Source: Aliiroseovarius marinus | GTDB lineage: Bacteria; Pseudomonadota; Alphaproteobacteria; Rhodobacterales; Rhodobacteraceae | Reading direction: 5' to 3' | Assembly: GCF_004360145.1 (NCBI RefSeq) | Contig: NZ_ML178717.1 | Location: 66,338 to 130,337, forward strand | DNA: 64,000 bases | Part shown: positions 43,129-53,862 of the stretch, piece by piece | How positions within the stretch are numbered: position 1 is the first letter of the stretch | Layout of the letters: each line of letters starts with the position of its first letter | Notes under the pieces: model-generated | What the model was told of the DNA's origin: nothing | What the model saw: only the letters and a program-made list of their open reading frames with translations | Database searches by the model: none | Program-made: the position numbers and the translations under genes

Positions 43129-45740
43129 GCCGTTTCTCCTTCCATGATCTCTTCTTCCTTGGCGCGGCGAGACTGCAAGAGGGCCACAAGACCAAGCAGC
43201 AGCAGCGCGGGGATGAAGATCAGCTCTTTCGGCAATTGGTTCGAAGGTGCCTGCACCGCCGAGATCTGCACGGGATCATCCCCGTAGAAATCGAAAGTCG
43301 ACAGCTTGTCGGACAGCGGCGTGCCGAACATCGGCTCGTCAATCCGCATCACGTCGCCTTCTGGCATCAGCATGATCCCTGCCGCATCCAGACGGGCAGC
43401 CCCGCCCTCGGCTTCGGGCACGTCCAGCACCACGGTCAGGTCCTTGACCTCGAGCGTGTCAAAGTCAGGGCCCGAGATCACGACACGCAGCGTGTCACCC
43501 GCGTTGGCATCACCAATCGCTTGCTCGATCTGCGCGGGTGCGATCTGTGTGAACGGCGGCTGGATCTGGTTCATGAAGAAGCCCGGACGGAACAGCGCGA
43601 AGGCCACGACCAGAAGGGCAACCGTTTCCCAGATGCGGGATTTCGTCAGGAAGAAGCCCATCGTACCCGCCGTGAAGACAAGGATGCCGATGGTTGCCAC
43701 GATGAAGACGATAATGCCCTGCATCCATGTCACATCAATCAACAGAAGGTCCGTGTTGAAGATAAAGACGAAGGGCAAGGCGACGGTGCGGAGCGAGTAG
43801 AAAAACGCGGTAAAGCCGGTGCGGATGGCATCGCCCCCCGACACAGCCGCCGCCGCGAAACTCGCCAGCCCCACAGGGGGCGTCACGTCCGCCATGATCC
43901 CGAAATAGAAAACGAAGAGGTGAACGGCGATCAGCGGCACGACAAGGCCGGACTGCGCACCCAATTCAACAACAACGCCCACCATCAGCGAGGACACAAC
44001 GATATAGTTCGCCGTGGTCGGCAGACCCATCCCAAGGATCAGCGACAGGATTGCCACGAAGACCAGCATCAGGATCAGGTTGCCGCCGGACAGGAACTCG
44101 ACAAAGTCCGCCATCACCTGACCGATCCCGGTCAGCGATACGGTACCCACGATGATGCCCGCAGTAGCGGTGGCCAGACCGATGCCAATCATGTTGCGCG
44201 CACCGTCGATCATACCTTCGACCAAGTCCATCACACCGTCACGCAGACGCGAGATCGGGTTGTCTTCACCCCGGAACAGCGCCTTCAGCGCCTTTTGGGT
44301 CAGCAGGATGCCGAACAGCAGGAAAGTCGCCCAGAAGGCCGACAGGCCAGGCGATTTGCGTTCGATCATCAGGAAGTAGACCAGCACGATGATCGGCAGC
44401 AGGTAATAGAGACCCGACTTATAGATCTTCGCCACATCCGGCAGCTCAACCACCTCGGCGTTTGGGTCATCGGGTTCCAGATCTGGGACCTGTGCGGCCA
44501 GATAGATCAGCGCCACATAGATCACGAACAGAAGGATCGACAGGATCCAGCCCGAGCCCGCCGGGAACAGCGAGACAATCCAGCCCACCGGGTATTGCGT
44601 GGCGTAGCACAGAGCCGCAAAGCCCGCGAAAAAGACGAACATCCCGCCGATGGTTTTGCCCATCGACACGACCTTGTTGCCGATGGTCGGCATTTTGTTT
44701 TTCACCGCTTCCAGATGCACGATGTAGACCAACGCGATGTAGGAAATGATTGCAGGCAGGAAGGCGTGGGTGATGACCTCGACATAGGAAATGCCCACAT
44801 ATTCCACCATCAGGAACGCGGCTGCGCCCATGACGGGCGGCATGATCTGACCGTTCACAGACGAAGCAACTTCGACCGAGCCAGCCTTTTCAGCCGAGAA
44901 ACCAACGCGCTTCATCAGCGGGATGGTGAAGGTGCCGGTGGTCACAACGTTGGCAATCGATGAGCCCGAGATCAGGCCGGTCGCGGCCGAGCCGACAACA
45001 GCCGCTTTCGCAGGGCCGCCACGCAGGTGGCCAAGGGCGCCGAACGCCATCTTGATAAAGTAGTTGCCCGCGCCCGCGCGATCCAGAAGGGCTCCGAACA
45101 GCACGAACAGGAAGACGAACTTGGTGGACACGCCCAGCGCGATGCCAAAGACACCTTCGGAAGTGATCCACATATGGCTCATCGCCTTACGAAGCGACGC
45201 GCCCGCCCAGCGGATCTGGTCAGGGACCACTTCGGAAGAGCCGAAGAAGACGTAGAATAGGAAAACGATTGCGAGGGCTACCATGACCGGGCCCAGCGTG
45301 CGGTAGGCTGCGATGAACAGGAACGCCAGACCGGCCAGCGCCATATAGGCGTCGGACTGATCGGCAAGGCCACCGTTCGCGACGATCTTGTCGTAAAAGA
45401 AATAGCCGTACAGCGCTAAGAACGCGCCCCCGACCCCAAGCACCCAGTCATACCACGGGATGTAGTTGCGTGGGCTGGATTTGAACAATGGATAGGCCAT
45501 CGCGGCCAGGAAAATCGCAAACGCCAGATGGAACTGGCGCGAGTTGTTAATCAGGTCGCCAGGCAGAACATAAGGCGCCACCGGCGAAGCCAGAAGCACC
45601 TGAAAAATTGACCAAATCAGCGCGACGGCGGCAATCATCAGCCCGACCGCGCCCTGTGGGTTTCGCGCACCGGTGTCGCTGGCGGCGACGAGCTCTTGAA
45701 GCTCTTCTTCGCTAAGCGCGCGTTCCTCTTTCGTGGACAT
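43125..45740 (-). CDS. TRAP transporter fused permease (4TM/12TM, TAXI type)
   Basis: An 871-residue inner-membrane protein joining small and large TRAP subunits. About 18 hydrophobic segments are visible; the DctM-like motif GLPTTANYIVVSSLM and PVMGAAAFLMVEYVG fit the TRAP large subunit. A C-terminal DUF3394 domain (about residues 690-870) with a beta-rich loop and a final membrane segment (ELIFIPALLLLGLVALLQ) is characteristic of the TAXI group. Works with the TAXI binding protein upstream, sodium driven by family knowledge. Confidence 0.94.
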   Translation of the reverse strand: MSTKEERALSEEELQELVAASDTGARNPQGAVGLMIAAVALIWSIFQVLLASPVAPYVLPGDLINNSRQFHLAFAIFLAAMAYPLFKSSPRNYIPWYDWVLGVGGAFLALYGYFFYDKIVANGGLADQSDAYMALAGLAFLFIAAYRTLGPVMVALAIVFLFYVFFGSSEVVPDQIRWAGASLRKAMSHMWITSEGVFGIALGVSTKFVFLFVLFGALLDRAGAGNYFIKMAFGALGHLRGGPAKAAVVGSAATGLISGSSIANVVTTGTFTIPLMKRVGFSAEKAGSVEVASSVNGQIMPPVMGAAAFLMVEYVGISYVEVITHAFLPAIISYIALVYIVHLEAVKNKMPTIGNKVVSMGKTIGGMFVFFAGFAALCYATQYPVGWIVSLFPAGSGWILSILLFVIYVALIYLAAQVPDLEPDDPNAEVVELPDVAKIYKSGLYYLLPIIVLVYFLMIERKSPGLSAFWATFLLFGILLTQKALKALFRGEDNPISRLRDGVMDLVEGMIDGARNMIGIGLATATAGIIVGTVSLTGIGQVMADFVEFLSGGNLILMLVFVAILSLILGMGLPTTANYIVVSSLMVGVVVELGAQSGLVVPLIAVHLFVFYFGIMADVTPPVGLASFAAAAVSGGDAIRTGFTAFFYSLRTVALPFVFIFNTDLLLIDVTWMQGIIVFIVATIGILVFTAGTMGFFLTKSRIWETVALLVVAFALFRPGFFMNQIQPPFTQIAPAQIEQAIGDANAGDTLRVVISGPDFDTLEVKDLTVVLDVPEAEGGAARLDAAGIMLMPEGDVMRIDEPMFGTPLSDKLSTFDFYGDDPVQISAVQAPSNQLPKELIFIPALLLLGLVALLQSRRAKEEEIMEGETA

Positions 45741-45817
45741 TGTGTCTCTCCCTCGGTCTACTTGCGACCGTACTTGTTTACTTAGGAAACATGCCCGATC
45801 TTCTGCCGGGTCAAAGC

Positions 45818-45847
45818 GATCGGGGGACGCAGGGCCGCCCCCCGATC
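45818..45847 (-). promoter_or_regulatory. Intercistronic hairpin between TAXI binding protein and TRAP permease
   Basis: GATCGGGGG (45818-45826) pairs perfectly with CCCCCGATC (45839-45847) with a 12-base loop and no T run. Hairpins in this place protect the binding-protein message and lower permease yield in other importers; that role is inferred. The remaining gap 45741-45868 shows only ribosome binding site sequence. Confidence 0.6.
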
Positions 45848-45868
45848 AAAAGGCTTACGGGTGACCGC

Positions 45869-46837
45869 TTACTCGATAATTCCAGCCTCTTTATAGTACT
45901 TCGCAGCACCCGGGTGCAGCGGAGCCGACAGGCCTGCGGTCGCCATTTCCTTGGGGTCAAGGTTGGCGAATGCCGGGTGCAGACCTTTGAAGTCTTCGAT
46001 GTTGTTCATGACCGACGACACAACGGCGTAGACAGCGTCTTCCGACACGGCGTCCGAGCTGACGAAGGTTGCGCCCACACCGAAGGTGGCGGTGTCAGCA
46101 TCGTTGCCACGGTACATGCCGCCCGGAATGACCGCGGTCCGGTAGAACGAGTTATCGGCAACCAGCTTGTCTACAGCCTCGCCCGACACTTCAACCAGAA
46201 CCGAGTCACAAGCCGTGGTGGCTTCCTGGATCGAACCCGAGGGGTGGCCAACGGTGTAAACCATCGCGTCGATCTGGTTGTCGCACAGAGCAGCAGACTG
46301 TTCCGAAGCTTTCAGCTCGGTTGCCAGAGCGAAGTCATCGGTGGTCCAGCCCAGCGCTTCCAGCAGCACTTCCATGGTGCCGCGCTGACCAGAACCGGGG
46401 TTACCGATGTTGACACGCTTACCTTTCAGATCAGCGAAAGTCTTGATGCCGCTGTCTGCACGGGCCACGACGGTGAAGGGCTCGGGGTGGACCGAGAATA
46501 CAGCGCGCAGGCCTTCGAACTTGCCGGCATCTTCGAACTTCGAGGTGCCGTTATAAGCGTGGTACTGCCAGTCCGACTGGGCCACACCAAATTCCAGCTC
46601 GCCTTCGCGGATGGTGTTGATGTTGTAGACCGACCCACCGGTCGACTCGACCGAGCAGCGTACGCCGTGGTCTTTGCGGCCTTTGTTGACCAGACGGCAG
46701 ATCGCGCCACCGGTCGGATAGTACACGCCGGTCACGCCGCCGGTACCGATGGTGATGAATTCCTCGGCAAAGGCAGCAGGCGCCATCACTGCGGTGGCAG
46801 CAACCCCTGCAAATGCAATCTTGAACCCTTTAAACAT
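45869..46837 (-). CDS. TAXI family TRAP solute-binding protein
   Basis: A 322-residue periplasmic binding protein. The signal peptide is [18 protein letters not shown], followed by [20 protein letters not shown], the TAXI signature; the segment [17 protein letters not shown] and [14 protein letters not shown] also fit. AGGGAGAA is before the ATG at 46837; the ORF extends upstream but without signal peptide. TAXI proteins bind glutamate, alpha-ketoglutarate or other organic acids. It lies 28 bases after the RpiR regulator. Confidence 0.94.
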   Translation of the reverse strand: MFKGFKIAFAGVAATAVMAPAAFAEEFITIGTGGVTGVYYPTGGAICRLVNKGRKDHGVRCSVESTGGSVYNINTIREGELEFGVAQSDWQYHAYNGTSKFEDAGKFEGLRAVFSVHPEPFTVVARADSGIKTFADLKGKRVNIGNPGSGQRGTMEVLLEALGWTTDDFALATELKASEQSAALCDNQIDAMVYTVGHPSGSIQEATTACDSVLVEVSGEAVDKLVADNSFYRTAVIPGGMYRGNDADTATFGVGATFVSSDAVSEDAVYAVVSSVMNNIEDFKGLHPAFANLDPKEMATAGLSAPLHPGAAKYYKEAGIIE

Positions 46838-46865
46838 CAGATTTCTCCCTTGTTTTGATGTTTGT

Positions 46866-47735
46866 TTATTCGCTCCACACTTCCGCCAGTTGGCGGTTGT
46901 GAAGCTCGACTTCAGCAATTCGTTCCTGGGCCGCGACGCCAGCGCGCCCGACCACCATTCCGACGATGGTTTCCAGAAGGAACATCGTCGACACGTAGGA
47001 CGAAAAGAAATGAGGGCTATCGGTCGACACAGAGAACCCTGCCGACGCAAATTCCAACGCTGGACACGTATGCGTATCGGTGATCACCACGACATAAACC
47101 CCTAACTCACGTGCAAGCCTGGCTGCCTTGATCACTGAGACAGCAAATGGCGGCTTGGTAACTATAAGTAGTGCATCACGTTCATCGAGCCCTGACAAGG
47201 CTCCCCCTAGGGAAGCCCCCATCCGATTGGCGAGAATCCAGTTATCTGCGCAGAAATTCGCCATATAAGACAGGTATTCCACGACCCCGGTGGACCCCAA
47301 CGCCCCCAAAAGAAGCACCTTCCGGGACGCCGCCAAACGGTCGGCCACGTCACGAATCGCATCCGGATCCAACCCAGCCATCGTCTGCCTCAGGTTGTTC
47401 TCGCATGCGGCGAAATGGGCCTGAACGAAGTCAGATTTCCCGTCGCCATGCGCTTTTTGAAGCTGCCCAGCCCGATCCGCGAAATTATTCACTTTGCGGT
47501 CGATCTTGTCGCGCATCTCGTCCCGCAGCTCGTCAAAGCTGGCATAGTCCAAGGCCCTGGCCAGACGCGAGAATGTGGCGGGCGACACGCCGGTCTGCGC
47601 GGACACGGTGCGCAGTGGACGCGACACGGCATCCAGCGGGTTGGCCACAAGATAATCGGCAGCTGCGCGCAAGGCACCGCTTAGATCACCATAGGCCACT
47701 GCCAGCCTCTTTTCGAAGCTCTCACTTGCGCTCAC
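46866..47735 (-). CDS. RpiR/MurR family transcriptional regulator
   Basis: A 289-residue regulator with an N-terminal HTH_6 domain ([30 protein letters not shown], residues 42-71) and a C-terminal SIS sugar-phosphate-type domain ([28 protein letters not shown]). It is divergent from the aminotransferase gene and co-oriented with the TRAP genes, so likely controls both sets through sites in the 116-base gap. Confidence 0.92.
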   Translation of the reverse strand: MSASESFEKRLAVAYGDLSGALRAAADYLVANPLDAVSRPLRTVSAQTGVSPATFSRLARALDYASFDELRDEMRDKIDRKVNNFADRAGQLQKAHGDGKSDFVQAHFAACENNLRQTMAGLDPDAIRDVADRLAASRKVLLLGALGSTGVVEYLSYMANFCADNWILANRMGASLGGALSGLDERDALLIVTKPPFAVSVIKAARLARELGVYVVVITDTHTCPALEFASAGFSVSTDSPHFFSSYVSTMFLLETIVGMVVGRAGVAAQERIAEVELHNRQLAEVWSE

Positions 47736-47774
47736 GTCCAGTGTCTCCCTGTTTGGACAAGGTTCAGTGTTCCT

Positions 47775-47814
47775 TTTGTTTCACCTATTGTCAATTCTCG
47801 ATTCATTTGTTTCA
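47775..47814. promoter_or_regulatory. Two direct TTTGTTTCA repeats, putative RpiR operators
   Basis: TTTGTTTCA occurs at 47775-47783 and again at 47806-47814, start-to-start distance 31 bases or about three helical turns, in the gap between the rpiR and aminotransferase starts. This layout favours cooperative binding. No clear -35/-10 pair was assigned. Confidence 0.5.
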
Positions 47815-47851
47815 ATGGCAACAGGTTCAACGGGACATGCAAGGGATCCCC

Positions 47852-49171
47852 ATGTCACATATTTTCCCGCGTCACTGCAAATCAGCCCCACCTATCGCAA
47901 CCCGCGGAGACGGCATCTACATCATTGATTCCAAAGAGAAAAGATACCTCGATGGATCCGGTGGTGCGGCTGTGTCATGTCTTGGGCATTCGGACCCGGA
48001 CGTGGCCAAAGCCATGCATGATCAGATCGACAGACTCAGCTTCGCGCACACCGGATTCCTGACGTCAGAGCCGGCAGAATCACTCGCAGACCGCCTGATC
48101 GCGCATGCGCCCGAGGGAATCGAGCGCGTCTATTTGGTGTCTGGCGGTTCGGAAGCCGTCGAGGCAGCGCTGAAGCTTTCGCGTCAGTACATGATCGAAA
48201 CCGGGCAGCCCCAACGCACCCGTTTCATCGCCCGCAAGCAAAGCTATCACGGCAACACGCTGGGCGCGTTGGGCACCGGCGGCAACATGTGGCGGCGCGA
48301 GCCGTTTGATCCGTTGATGATGTCGGCCAGCCATATCGATCCCTGCTATGAGTACCGCCTGCGCCAAGAAGGCGAAACGGAAGAGGACTACGGGTTGCGC
48401 GCCGCGAATGCGCTGGAAGAGGAAATCCTGCGTGTCGGGCCCGAGACGGTGATCGGCTTCCTTGCGGAACCCGTGGTCGGCGCCACCGCAGGTGCCGTTC
48501 CTGCCGTCAAAGGCTATTTCAAACGCATCCGCGAGATTTGCGATCAGTACGGCATTCTGCTGATTCTGGACGAGGTCATGTGCGGCATGGGCCGTACCGG
48601 CACTCTGTTTGCCTGCGAGCAAGACGAGATTTCGCCCGACATCATCACCATCGCGAAGGGGCTTGGCGCGGGTTATCAGCCGATTGGCGCGATGCTGTGC
48701 ACGGGTGCGATCTATGACGCGATTGCACAAGGCAGCGGGTTCTTTCAGCACGGGCACACCTATATCGGCCACCCTGTCGCCGCTGCCGCCGCCGATGCGG
48801 TCGTGCGCAAGCTGACCGAGGGCGGCATGGTCGCGCGTGCGGCCAAGATGGGCACCCGTCTGAACGATGCCCTGCATGCCGAGTTCGGCCAGCACCCCCA
48901 TATCGGGGACATCCGCGGGCGCGGCATGTTTCGCGGGCTGGAAATCGTGGCAGACCGCGACAGCAAAGCGCCGTTCGATCCCTCCCGCGGCATCGCAGGC
49001 CGTTTGAAGAAGCAAGCGTTCAAGAACGGCCTGATCTGCTATCCGATGAGCGGTACGATTGACGGTCAACACGGCGATCACGTGCTTCTGGCCCCGCCCT
49101 TTATCATCTCGGACGAGCAGATTGATGAGTTGGTGGGCAAACTCTCCAAATCGTTGGAGCAGGTTCTGTGA
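47852..49171 (+). CDS. Class III aminotransferase (aspartate aminotransferase family)
   Basis: A 439-residue PLP-dependent omega-aminotransferase. SGGSEAVEAALKLSRQY, KQSYHGNTLGALG, ILDEVMCGMGRTGTLF and the PLP lysine in TIAKGLGAGYQPIGA are present. The ATG at 47852 follows AAGGGA; an earlier in-frame ATG at 47837 is less likely. It is co-transcribed with the BKACE gene (four-base overlap) and divergent from rpiR, so an amino donor is probably turned into a keto acid for the next enzyme. Confidence 0.93.
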   Translation: MSHIFPRHCKSAPPIATRGDGIYIIDSKEKRYLDGSGGAAVSCLGHSDPDVAKAMHDQIDRLSFAHTGFLTSEPAESLADRLIAHAPEGIERVYLVSGGSEAVEAALKLSRQYMIETGQPQRTRFIARKQSYHGNTLGALGTGGNMWRREPFDPLMMSASHIDPCYEYRLRQEGETEEDYGLRAANALEEEILRVGPETVIGFLAEPVVGATAGAVPAVKGYFKRIREICDQYGILLILDEVMCGMGRTGTLFACEQDEISPDIITIAKGLGAGYQPIGAMLCTGAIYDAIAQGSGFFQHGHTYIGHPVAAAAADAVVRKLTEGGMVARAAKMGTRLNDALHAEFGQHPHIGDIRGRGMFRGLEIVADRDSKAPFDPSRGIAGRLKKQAFKNGLICYPMSGTIDGQHGDHVLLAPPFIISDEQIDELVGKLSKSLEQVL

Positions 49172-49938
49172 CACCGCTTCCCAAGATCATGCTCGCCCCC
49201 AACGGGGCGCGCCTGACCAAAGCCGACCACCCTGCCCTGCCGATGACCCCAGCCGAGATTCTGGAAACCACTCAAGCCTGTCAGACGTTGGGCGTGGATG
49301 GGTTACACCTGCATTTGCGGGATGCGGAGGGTAAGCACCTTCTGGATGCCGGCGCCTATGCCGACGCACTAGACTTGTTCCGCGCCGACATGCCCGACTT
49401 CCCGGTGCAAATCACGACCGAGGCGGTCGGTGTGTATGACCCCACCCATCAACGGCATGTTGCACTGAATTCGGGGGCAGACATGGTCTCAGCCTCGGTC
49501 CGCGAGCTGTGCCGGGATGATCACGACGTGACGCGGGCGTTCTACAACGACTGCCATCAGCGCGGGATTGCGGTGCAGCATATCCTCTATGATGTGGCGG
49601 ACGCAGACCTGCTGACCCACGTACTGGATGAGACGCTTCTAACCGCGCCCGAACTACAACTGATCTTCGTGCTTGGGCGCTATGCCGTGGGGCAGAAATC
49701 AAACCCGAAAGAGCTGGACCCGTTCCTGGAGTGGCTGAAGGAAACGGGCTTATCGCCCGACTGGGCCGTCTGCGCCTTTGGTCCGGGCGAAACCCCTGCC
49801 CTTTTGCGCGCTGTTCAGGCGGGTGGAAAGTGCCGGGTCGGGTTTGAAAACTCGCGCCAACACGCGGACGGGTCTGTTGCGACAGACAACGCCGCGCGCG
49901 TGGCGGAACTGGTGAAAGCCTGCACCGAACTAGCCTAA
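49168..49938 (+). CDS. BKACE family beta-keto acid cleavage enzyme (DUF849)
   Basis: A 256-residue TIM-barrel protein of the 3-keto-5-aminohexanoate cleavage family. LAPNGARLTKADHP, the metal-binding LHLHLRDAEGKH, and ITTEAVGVYDPTHQ and GFENSRQHADGS are all conserved. The enzymes split a beta-keto acid with acetyl-CoA to acetoacetate and a new CoA ester. It is a little shorter than the usual 270-310 residues. GTG start overlaps the aminotransferase stop (GTGA). Confidence 0.9.
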   Translation: MTPLPKIMLAPNGARLTKADHPALPMTPAEILETTQACQTLGVDGLHLHLRDAEGKHLLDAGAYADALDLFRADMPDFPVQITTEAVGVYDPTHQRHVALNSGADMVSASVRELCRDDHDVTRAFYNDCHQRGIAVQHILYDVADADLLTHVLDETLLTAPELQLIFVLGRYAVGQKSNPKELDPFLEWLKETGLSPDWAVCAFGPGETPALLRAVQAGGKCRVGFENSRQHADGSVATDNAARVAELVKACTELA

Positions 49939-49941
49939 GAC

Positions 49942-50907
49942 TTAGAACATCTTCGCGCGGGCATCCGAGGGCGACATGCCAAACTGCTTCTTGAACGACC
50001 GCACAAGGCTCGACCGTGTGCCGAAGCCCGTGGCGGCTGCAATCTCGTGCATGGAATAGCTGGTCTGCTGCACCAACTGACTGGCGCGTTCCAACCGCAA
50101 ACTGCGATAGATCGTCAGCGGGCTGACACCCAATTGGGTGGCAAAGCGGCGCTGCAATTGGCGTGAGGATACGTTCATGATCCGGGCGATCTGGACGATC
50201 GATAGAGTGTTTTCCAAGTGCTCCAGCATCACAGCCACGCAATCACCAATGATGCGGTCGCCCCCGGAATAGCGTTTGATAATGTGTTCTTGCTTACCGT
50301 GGAACGGCTCGCCCGAGACCTCGAGCCCGACATAATCGCCGAAGGTGGCGGCGGAGAATCCACCCATCTCTGCTTCCAGAAGTTTCAGGAACAGGCGCAG
50401 GGCGGCGAAGATGCTGGTGGCGCTGCAGATGCGGCCGTCAATGGCGAAGGGCGCACCGCTGCCGATGCAGAATAGCCCTTCTTCCTCGGCCACGAAGCGC
50501 AGGTTCGAATGCACGGCCAAGGCGGTACGGCTGGCAAAAACAGATTTACACAGCACAAACACGCCGCCGCCCACCAGCACGCATTGGCGGCTGAGGCGCA
50601 GAAGCTGGTGCGCACGGTTTAATTGTTTGTTGTCCAACTGCCAGCGGGCATGAAAGTCGGCCCAAAACACGACGGTGCGGTTTCGCCAATAGGCCTGATC
50701 ATGCGACGGGCAGCTGTCCAGCGTATAGACAGACACGTCGCGCGGCGTTTCGGCGTTGGTGAACTGATCAAGCGAGATGAAGAAATCGCGAAAGACACTG
50801 GCCAACGAAACGTGACTGCGATCAGGCACGATGATGGTGATATTTTGGATTGGACCAATGGCCGACAGGTCGTTCACGGGGGCCATAAGTGTGTTCTGAA
50901 TATTCAT
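49942..50907 (-). CDS. GlxA/AraC family transcriptional regulator
   Basis: A 321-residue regulator with an N-terminal DJ-1/PfpI-like domain (residues about 22-190) lacking obvious catalytic use, and a C-terminal AraC HTH pair (IVQIARIMNVSSRQLQRRF and MHEIAAATGFGTRSSLVRSFK, about 215-318). It is downstream of gcvP on the same strand after a hairpin; the partner is likely glycine or a methylamine-related metabolite as with GbdR-like regulators, which is inference. Confidence 0.9.
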   Translation of the reverse strand: MNIQNTLMAPVNDLSAIGPIQNITIIVPDRSHVSLASVFRDFFISLDQFTNAETPRDVSVYTLDSCPSHDQAYWRNRTVVFWADFHARWQLDNKQLNRAHQLLRLSRQCVLVGGGVFVLCKSVFASRTALAVHSNLRFVAEEEGLFCIGSGAPFAIDGRICSATSIFAALRLFLKLLEAEMGGFSAATFGDYVGLEVSGEPFHGKQEHIIKRYSGGDRIIGDCVAVMLEHLENTLSIVQIARIMNVSSRQLQRRFATQLGVSPLTIYRSLRLERASQLVQQTSYSMHEIAAATGFGTRSSLVRSFKKQFGMSPSDARAKMF

Positions 50908-50942
50908 AGATGCATCCCGTTATCTGGTACGACATTATGAGA

Positions 50943-50973
50943 CCCCGCCCGGCCAGTTTTGGACCGGGCGGGG
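50943..50973 (-). terminator. GC-rich hairpin after gcvP
   Basis: CCCCGCCCGG (50943-50952) pairs perfectly with CCGGGCGGGG (50964-50973), loop 11 bases, no T run downstream on the minus strand. It either stabilises the gcvP end or weakly terminates. Confidence 0.55.
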
Positions 50974-50980
50974 GAAGTGT

Positions 50981-53833
50981 TTATGCCTCGTCTTCGTAGG
51001 CGTCCATCGGGGGACAGGTACAGATCAGGTTGCGGTCGCCATACGCGTTGTCCACGCGGTTCACGACCGGCCAGTACTTGTCCACGCCCAGGTTGCCCGG
51101 AGGGAAGCAGGCCTGTTCGCGGGTGTAGGGACGATCCCATTCGCCCACCAGGTCACGCACCGTGTGGGGGGCGTGTTTCAGCGGGTTGTTTTCGGGGTCG
51201 ATATTACCGTCGATGATGTCCTGAGCCTCGGCCCGGATGGACAGCATGGCGTCGCAGAAGCGATCCAGCTCGGCCTTGGGTTCGGATTCTGTGGGCTCGA
51301 CCATCAGCGTCCCTGCAACCGGCCACGACATGGTCGGTGCGTGGAAGCCGCTGTCGACCAGACGTTTGGCTACGTCATCCACGGTCACGTTGCCCTCGTC
51401 CGCCAGCGGGCGGGTGTCGAGGATACATTCATGCGCCACACGACCGGTCTTGGACGTGTACAGAATGTTGTACCCGTCTTTCAGACGTGCCGCGATGTAG
51501 TTGGCGTTCAGGATCGCCACTTTCGTCGCTTGGGTCAGGCCCGCGCCACCCATCAGCAGGACGTAAGCCCAGCTGACCGGCAGGATCGAGGGCGAACCAA
51601 ACGGCGCCGCCGACACCGGACCAACAGCCGTGCCGTATTCCGGGTGACCCGGCAGGTGCTCTGCCAAGTGAGCCTTCACACCGATCGGACCCATGCCGGG
51701 GCCGCCCCCGCCATGCGGGATGCAGAAGGTCTTGTGCAGGTTCAGGTGGCTGACGTCACCGCCTACATCACCTGGACGGGCCAGACCGACCATGGCGTTC
51801 ATGTTGGCGCCGTCGATATAGACCTGACCACCGTGATCATGGGTGATCTGGCAGACTTCCTGCACGGTTTCTTCGAACACACCGTGGGTCGAAGGATAGG
51901 TGATCATACAGGCCGCAAGATCGTCCGAGTGCTGGATCGCCTTGTTGCGGAAATCCTCGATGTCGATGTTGCCATCCTCATCCGATTTCACCGGCACAAC
52001 CTTATAGCCCACCATCTGCGCAGACGCTGGGTTGGTGCCGTGTGCCGAGGTCGGGATCAGGCAGATGTTGCGGTGTGCTTCACCACGCGACGCGTGATAG
52101 TTGCGGATGGTCAGAAGGCCCGCATATTCACCCTGCGCACCCGAGTTCGGCTGCTGCGAAATCGCGTCATAGCCGGTGATCTGGCACAGCTTGTCGTTCA
52201 GGTCGGTGATCATCTCGTGATAGCCTTGGGCCTGATCTTCAGGGCAGAACGGGTGCAGGTTGCCAAACTCCGGCCACGTGACCGGGATCATTTCGATCGT
52301 GGCGTTCAGCTTCATGGTGCACGAGCCCAGCGGGATCATCGCACGGTCAAGCGCCAGATCGCGGTCGGCAAGACGGCGCATATAGCGGGTGATCTCGGCC
52401 TCGGCACGGTTCAGGTGGAAGATCGGGTGGGTCAGATATTCGCTTTCACGCAGCGCGTAGTCCGGCAGGCGGTACGCCACGTTTGAGCTGTCATCCTTGC
52501 GGTCGATGCCAAAGGCACCCCAGACGGCCTCGATGGTTTCAGGGCGGGTCTGTTCGTCAAGGCTGATGCCAACTTTGGTCTCGCCCACTTTGCGCAGGTT
52601 CACACCGCGTGCGACGGCAGCTTCCATGACGGTCTGCTGCAGTTGGCCGACTTCGACGGTGATCGTGTCGAAGAACACTTCCGGCTCGACTTGGAAACCG
52701 GCTTCTTCCAGACCAGCGGCCATGCGCGAGGTTTTGCGGTGCACCGACTGCGCGATGGCTTTGATGCCATCAGGGCCGTGGTACACGGCGTACATCGAGG
52801 CAATAACGGCCAGCAGCGCCTGCGCGGTACAGACGTTCGAGTTCGCCTTCTCGCGACGGATGTGCTGTTCGCGGGTTTGCAGCGCCAGACGGTAGGCCTT
52901 GTTGCCACGCGCGTCGATCGACACACCGATGATGCGGCCGGGCATGGCGCGCTTCAGCTTGTCGGTCGTCGCCATGTAAGCGGCGTGCGGACCACCATAG
53001 CCCATCGGAACACCGAAACGCTGGGTCGAGCCCACGGCGATATCAGCACCCATTTCACCCGGCGACTTCAGCAGCGCCAGTGCCAGAATATCGGCGGCCA
53101 CAACGGCAATCGCTTTGTGCTCGTGCAGGGCTTCGATTTCTTTGGTGAAGTCACGCACGTGACCTTCGGTGCCCGGGTACTGGAAGATCGCACCAAACAC
53201 GGCGCCGGCGTCCAGCGCATCGGGGTCAGCAACCTGAACGTCGATGCCCAAAGGCTCGGCGCGGGTTTTGATCACGGCGATGGTCTGCGGGTGACAGTTT
53301 TTGTCCACGAAGAACGCCGCATTGTTGGCTTTCGAGCGCGAGCCGCGATGCGCCATGGTCATGGCTTCAGCAGCCGCAGTGGCTTCATCCAGAAGCGATG
53401 CGTTGGCCACTTCCAGACCGGTCATATCCGACACCATGGTCTGATAGTTCAGAAGGGCTTCCAGACGGCCTTGCGAAATCTCGGGCTGATAGGGCGTATA
53501 GGCCGTGTACCAAGCCGGGTTTTCCAGAATGTTGCGCAGGATGGGCGCAGGCGTCGTGGTGCCATAGTACCCCTGCCCGATCAGCGAGGTCAGAACCTTG
53601 TTCTTCGAGGCCACCTGTTTCATGTGGAAAAGCGCGTCGCGTTCCGACATGGCAGGGCCCCAGTCTAGCGCCTCTTCCTGACGGATTGCGGGCGGAACCG
53701 TTGCGTCGATCAGTTCATCAAGCGTCTTGAAGCCGATCACTTTCAGCATGTCGGCCATCTCGCGGGGGGATGGGCCGATATGGCGGCGGTTGGCGAAGTC
53801 ATAGGCTTCGTAGTCGGTCAGTTTGAAGGCCAT
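50981..53833 (-). CDS. gcvP: Glycine dehydrogenase (aminomethyl-transferring), P-protein
   Basis: A 950-residue PLP enzyme that decarboxylates glycine and passes the aminomethyl group to GcvH. The PLP lysine is in [20 protein letters not shown] and the N-terminal [14 protein letters not shown] block is intact; this is the single-chain type. It follows gcvH after 59 bases that contain a hairpin. Together with gcvT, gcvH and lpdA it forms the cleavage system yielding CO2, NH3, NADH and methylene-THF. Confidence 0.97.
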   Translation of the reverse strand: MAFKLTDYEAYDFANRRHIGPSPREMADMLKVIGFKTLDELIDATVPPAIRQEEALDWGPAMSERDALFHMKQVASKNKVLTSLIGQGYYGTTTPAPILRNILENPAWYTAYTPYQPEISQGRLEALLNYQTMVSDMTGLEVANASLLDEATAAAEAMTMAHRGSRSKANNAAFFVDKNCHPQTIAVIKTRAEPLGIDVQVADPDALDAGAVFGAIFQYPGTEGHVRDFTKEIEALHEHKAIAVVAADILALALLKSPGEMGADIAVGSTQRFGVPMGYGGPHAAYMATTDKLKRAMPGRIIGVSIDARGNKAYRLALQTREQHIRREKANSNVCTAQALLAVIASMYAVYHGPDGIKAIAQSVHRKTSRMAAGLEEAGFQVEPEVFFDTITVEVGQLQQTVMEAAVARGVNLRKVGETKVGISLDEQTRPETIEAVWGAFGIDRKDDSSNVAYRLPDYALRESEYLTHPIFHLNRAEAEITRYMRRLADRDLALDRAMIPLGSCTMKLNATIEMIPVTWPEFGNLHPFCPEDQAQGYHEMITDLNDKLCQITGYDAISQQPNSGAQGEYAGLLTIRNYHASRGEAHRNICLIPTSAHGTNPASAQMVGYKVVPVKSDEDGNIDIEDFRNKAIQHSDDLAACMITYPSTHGVFEETVQEVCQITHDHGGQVYIDGANMNAMVGLARPGDVGGDVSHLNLHKTFCIPHGGGGPGMGPIGVKAHLAEHLPGHPEYGTAVGPVSAAPFGSPSILPVSWAYVLLMGGAGLTQATKVAILNANYIAARLKDGYNILYTSKTGRVAHECILDTRPLADEGNVTVDDVAKRLVDSGFHAPTMSWPVAGTLMVEPTESEPKAELDRFCDAMLSIRAEAQDIIDGNIDPENNPLKHAPHTVRDLVGEWDRPYTREQACFPPGNLGVDKYWPVVNRVDNAYGDRNLICTCPPMDAYEDEA

Positions 53834-53862
53834 GCTTGGATCCTCGTGAAGGGGGGATATGA

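Noticed and set aside
43236-44963. 575-codon plus-strand open frame opposite the TRAP permease
   Set aside because: Composition is almost entirely charged and polar, a mirror of hydrophobic codons in the real gene.
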